This document shows, piece by piece, positions 61,416-64,000 of a DNA stretch of 64,000 bases. A program made the position numbers and the translations under genes. The notes beneath the pieces were generated by a model. It was not told the origin of the DNA, ran no database searches, and saw nothing but the letters and a program-made list of their open reading frames with translations. The DNA is from Fermentimonas sp. (GTDB taxonomy: Bacteria; Bacteroidota; Bacteroidia; Bacteroidales; Dysgonomonadaceae): the NCBI GenBank assembly GCA_028709385.1, contig JAQVXD010000001.1, positions 310,001-374,000 of the forward strand, given 5' to 3'. Each line of letters begins with the position of its first letter. Positions within the stretch are counted from its first letter, which is position 1.

Positions 61416-63392
61416 TTAGTTATTATATATAAAGTTAGTCCATCCGGGATTCTGCTGCAATTGAGTATAATCCTTCAAAGTAGTAGCAGAGAATGGTACA
61501 AAATAATATCTGCTGTTGTCGAATTTCCTTTCATACACTGAATAAGGTACTCTGAAAGTTTCAAATTTAGGAGTGAAATAACCTTCACCTCCCTCTTCAA
61601 CAGGATATCCGTTTTCACCTACCATTTGACTTTCTACACCTTTACGGAAAATCCATATACCTCTTGAAGCTTGATTTAATTCTTCAATAGTTGTTTTTCC
61701 TTCAGCTTCGCTCCATCTTAGAAGATCAAAGTAACGGAATCCAGGTGCTTCAAATGCAAATTCCAAACGGCGTTGTAATTTCATCTCTTCATAAAGATTA
61801 TTACCTGTATAATCATCCAATCCAGCTCTTCTGCGGATTTCATTTATATGATTTACAGCATCAGCTTTGCCAAGTTTAATACCTGCTTCAGCACAATTTA
61901 ACAGTACTTCAGCGTATCTGATATTAAAAAATGTAGTTTGGCGCTGAAGACCCCAGTTAAGAGTACCATCATTATTAAATTGATTAAACTGAGAATACTT
62001 TCTTGAATAATAACCGGTGATTGTCTGTGCTGATGCTCTGTTCATAGGAGCAACATCCATTCTGTCAAGATATCTGTATCCTGTGTGAAGTGAACTGTAC
62101 TTTAGTGTAACTGCAGGATTAGTATTGTCAATCCAAGTCTGAATAATATAAGGTTCCTCTTCAGGCCCCATATATGATCCGTCGTAGGTTACAGTAGCGT
62201 AGAATCTTTCGTCACGATTTTTGTACATGTCGCGATAATTTGCGCTTTCACCTTCAATTTCTCCATCTTCGTTAATAGTAACTCCCATAGCTTTAGCCTG
62301 TGAGGTCTCCCACCAGTTTTTCCATTTTCCGTCAACTTCATCTTTCTGTAAGTATGAGTCAACTAAATCCTGTGTTGGGAACAAACCAGAGCGAATATTC
62401 CATGCATAAGAAGCATCTTCAGTTCCACCATAATATAAATGGTCGGGACCATTCTTAGAAGTCGGGTTAAATCCGCCTCTCTGATTTTCTTTAAACATTA
62501 CAGGCCAGATTGATTCTGAACTCATATGAGCATTAGGACTAGTAAACAGGTCTTCGTAATTCTCTTCGAGACTGTATTTACCAATCAAACTATTAGCTGC
62601 ATCATATGCAATCTGATAGTAATGTTGTGAGTTCTTTTCAAATTTAAATAATCCCTTTGGATCATCTTTATACAGGTTCTTTGCAGATGCATCAGCTGCA
62701 TTGGCTGCATACAAAGCTACGCGTGATATAAATGCTTTTGATACGTCTTTGTTAATCATACCAACCTCAGAATTTCCCACAAAACCTTCGAAGTATTTGA
62801 TTGATTCGTTTAAGTCAGCAAGTATATTATCAAAAACTACTTCACGCTTACTTTGAGGCAGATATGTATCGTCATCAATAGTAAGTGCTCTGTCAACATA
62901 AGGAACCGTTCCCCAGAATTTGATCATATCAAAGTATATAAAAGCCCGGAAGAAATAACTTTCAGCCAATAGCTGATTCTTTAAGTTCTCTGAAATTGCA
63001 TCTGAAGAACTGATTTTTTCAATTCCAAGATTCACATTGTATACTTTCTTGTATGCATCGCTCCAAGGTGCAGAGAATCCGATTATACCGCTGTTTTCAT
63101 CATACAGGCGTTTGTTGAATGATTCCTGGCGATAAGTGTTCCAGTCTTGCTCGGCATTACCCTGTGCGTTATCCGACCACTGTTCAGATTGAAATGTATC
63201 ACCTGAAGCAGTTTGTGTCCAGAAATAAAAATTATTCACATAAGAACGTGCCAGCTGAGGATTTTGCCAAAAGCGCCCCTCATCAACCTGTGTGGTTGGT
63301 TCGATCCCAAGTGGATCACAAGCTGTAGAGATTCCAATAAGCGATACAAGGAACATCCCAGCCATTATAAATCTATATATTTTCAATTTCAT
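61416..63392 (-). CDS. SusD/RagB-family nutrient-binding lipoprotein (third locus)
   Basis: Surface lid of a SusCD importer, 658 residues, longer than the two other SusD proteins in the window (539 each). Lipobox: FLVSLIGISTAC. SusD features: DPLGIEPTTQVDEGRFWQNP, SYFFRAFIYFDMIKFWGTVP, the FFNIRYAEVLLNCAEAGIKL helix, VNHINEIRRRAGLDDYTG, and RRLEFAFEAPGFRYFDLLRW. It ends with TQLQQNPGWTNF. It follows the susC-like gene by 15 bp. The substrate is unknown: no hydrolase of this locus is in the window. Confidence 0.92.
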   Translation of the reverse strand: MKLKIYRFIMAGMFLVSLIGISTACDPLGIEPTTQVDEGRFWQNPQLARSYVNNFYFWTQTASGDTFQSEQWSDNAQGNAEQDWNTYRQESFNKRLYDENSGIIGFSAPWSDAYKKVYNVNLGIEKISSSDAISENLKNQLLAESYFFRAFIYFDMIKFWGTVPYVDRALTIDDDTYLPQSKREVVFDNILADLNESIKYFEGFVGNSEVGMINKDVSKAFISRVALYAANAADASAKNLYKDDPKGLFKFEKNSQHYYQIAYDAANSLIGKYSLEENYEDLFTSPNAHMSSESIWPVMFKENQRGGFNPTSKNGPDHLYYGGTEDASYAWNIRSGLFPTQDLVDSYLQKDEVDGKWKNWWETSQAKAMGVTINEDGEIEGESANYRDMYKNRDERFYATVTYDGSYMGPEEEPYIIQTWIDNTNPAVTLKYSSLHTGYRYLDRMDVAPMNRASAQTITGYYSRKYSQFNQFNNDGTLNWGLQRQTTFFNIRYAEVLLNCAEAGIKLGKADAVNHINEIRRRAGLDDYTGNNLYEEMKLQRRLEFAFEAPGFRYFDLLRWSEAEGKTTIEELNQASRGIWIFRKGVESQMVGENGYPVEEGGEGYFTPKFETFRVPYSVYERKFDNSRYYFVPFSATTLKDYTQLQQNPGWTNFIYNN

Positions 63393-63407
63393 ATTACTCT
63401 GATTTTT

Positions 63408-64000
63408 TTATAATGTTACTGTAACCCCTAAAGTATAAGAGCGCTGTGTAGGGTAACTGCCCAACGTTCCGTTATTATTATAAATAGATGCACCGGATGT
63501 AATAAATTCGGGATCTTGTAGTCCTTTTAGAGGATAAGATTTTTTAGTCCAAATAAATGCGTTTGTTACTACAAAACTTAAGTCCATTCCTTGAATATAT
63601 GAAACATTTTTCAAAACACTTCTCTTCAGGTCATAACGAAGACTGATGTTTTTGAGTTTCAGGTAAGAAGCATCAAAAGCCCATGTATCAATATAACTGT
63701 ATCCCCAGCCGTTTCCTTCAGGAACAGGAATTGGTAATGCAGCATTTACGTCAGGGTTGCTTGGAGTATATGCATTCTGGAAAGCATACTGTCCGTAGTT
63801 CCACATATAACTCTGCTGACTACGCATTGGTGAAGGCATAGCACCTGAAACATTTGTTGCTCCCTGGAAGAATAATTCAAAATCGAATCCTTTCCAGTCA
63901 GCTCCAAGAGATACACCAAACTGTGTAAGAGGAGTAGTTCCGGGAACATTAAAAAAGTAGTAGTCATTTACCCTGCCGTCGCCGTTTAAGTCAACAAGAG
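63408..64000 (-). CDS. SusC/RagA TonB-dependent transporter, C-terminal part only
   Basis: The frame is open from the right edge to a stop at 63408, giving the last 197 residues of a SusC-type barrel. It holds the SusC-typical acidic loop VDLNGDGRVNDYYFF and then FGVSLGADWKGFDFELFFQG, YIDTWAFDASYLKLKNISLR, MDLSFVVTNAFIWTKKSYPL and the terminal SYTLGVTVTL strand. All are C-terminal SusC barrel strands. The SusD partner starts 15 bp downstream. The plug and N-terminal domains lie beyond the window, so it cannot be said whether an STN domain is present. Confidence 0.92.
   Translation of the reverse strand, partial: LVDLNGDGRVNDYYFFNVPGTTPLTQFGVSLGADWKGFDFELFFQGATNVSGAMPSPMRSQQSYMWNYGQYAFQNAYTPSNPDVNAALPIPVPEGNGWGYSYIDTWAFDASYLKLKNISLRYDLKRSVLKNVSYIQGMDLSFVVTNAFIWTKKSYPLKGLQDPEFITSGASIYNNNGTLGSYPTQRSYTLGVTVTL

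Overview
This window comes from a member of the Bacteroidota, most likely order Bacteroidales and resembling Dysgonomonadaceae/Porphyromonadaceae; the family-level placement is inference. The evidence is three SusC/SusD-type glycan-uptake loci, many lipoproteins with a short signal peptide ending in Cys, few Shine-Dalgarno sequences, several TAnnTTTG-type -7 promoter boxes, and the Bacteroidetes version of the division and cell-wall (dcw) cluster. I saw no rRNA, tRNA, CRISPR array, insertion sequence or prophage.

Layout. (1) 1-12303, minus strand: an alpha-mannan-type polysaccharide utilization locus (PUL). An ECF sigma factor and a FecR anti-sigma factor precede a SusC transporter carrying an N-terminal signalling (STN) domain, then SusD, two tandem SusE-like lipoproteins, a GH76 endo-mannanase and a GH92 alpha-mannosidase cut by the left edge. 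(2) 12527-22721: a BtuB-like TonB-dependent receptor and housekeeping genes (rsmD, DUF3822, a RecD-like helicase, rsmI, a HAD phosphatase, arginine deiminase). (3) 22930-38577: a starch/maltodextrin locus. A LacI-type regulator, an MFS sugar transporter and a GH13 enzyme lie on the plus strand; susC-susD-susE/F-susA and a second surface GH13 lie on the minus strand, with a flavodoxin gene between the two arms. (4) 38697-40602: a two-acyltransferase pair resembling the glycine-lipid synthesis genes glsB-glsA. (5) 40870-56869: a complete-looking dcw cluster mraZ-rsmH-ftsL-ftsI-murE-mraY-murD-ftsW-murG-murC-ftsQ-ftsA-ftsZ, followed by a yqeY-like gene; murF, murB and ddl are absent from it. (6) 56923-60617: three secreted proteins of unknown role, including a 762-residue protein with macroglobulin-like domains and a TonB-receptor plug but no beta-barrel. 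(7) 60680-64000, minus strand: the 3' part of a third SusC/SusD locus, running off the right edge.

How the genes work together. In the first PUL the STN-SusC, FecR and sigma factor form a trans-envelope relay in which substrate import would switch on transcription. The starch locus appears to be controlled differently: near-identical LacI-type palindromes (consensus TGCAAWCGTTTGCR) lie upstream of both susC and the MFS gene, each with its centre exactly 68.5 bp from the G that ends a TAnnTTTG box. Two further short elements are also shared. This conserved promoter architecture, linking the two divergent arms, is the most interesting regulatory signal I found. I found no convincing wholly new defence or mobile system. 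The least explained genes are the 56923-60617 trio.
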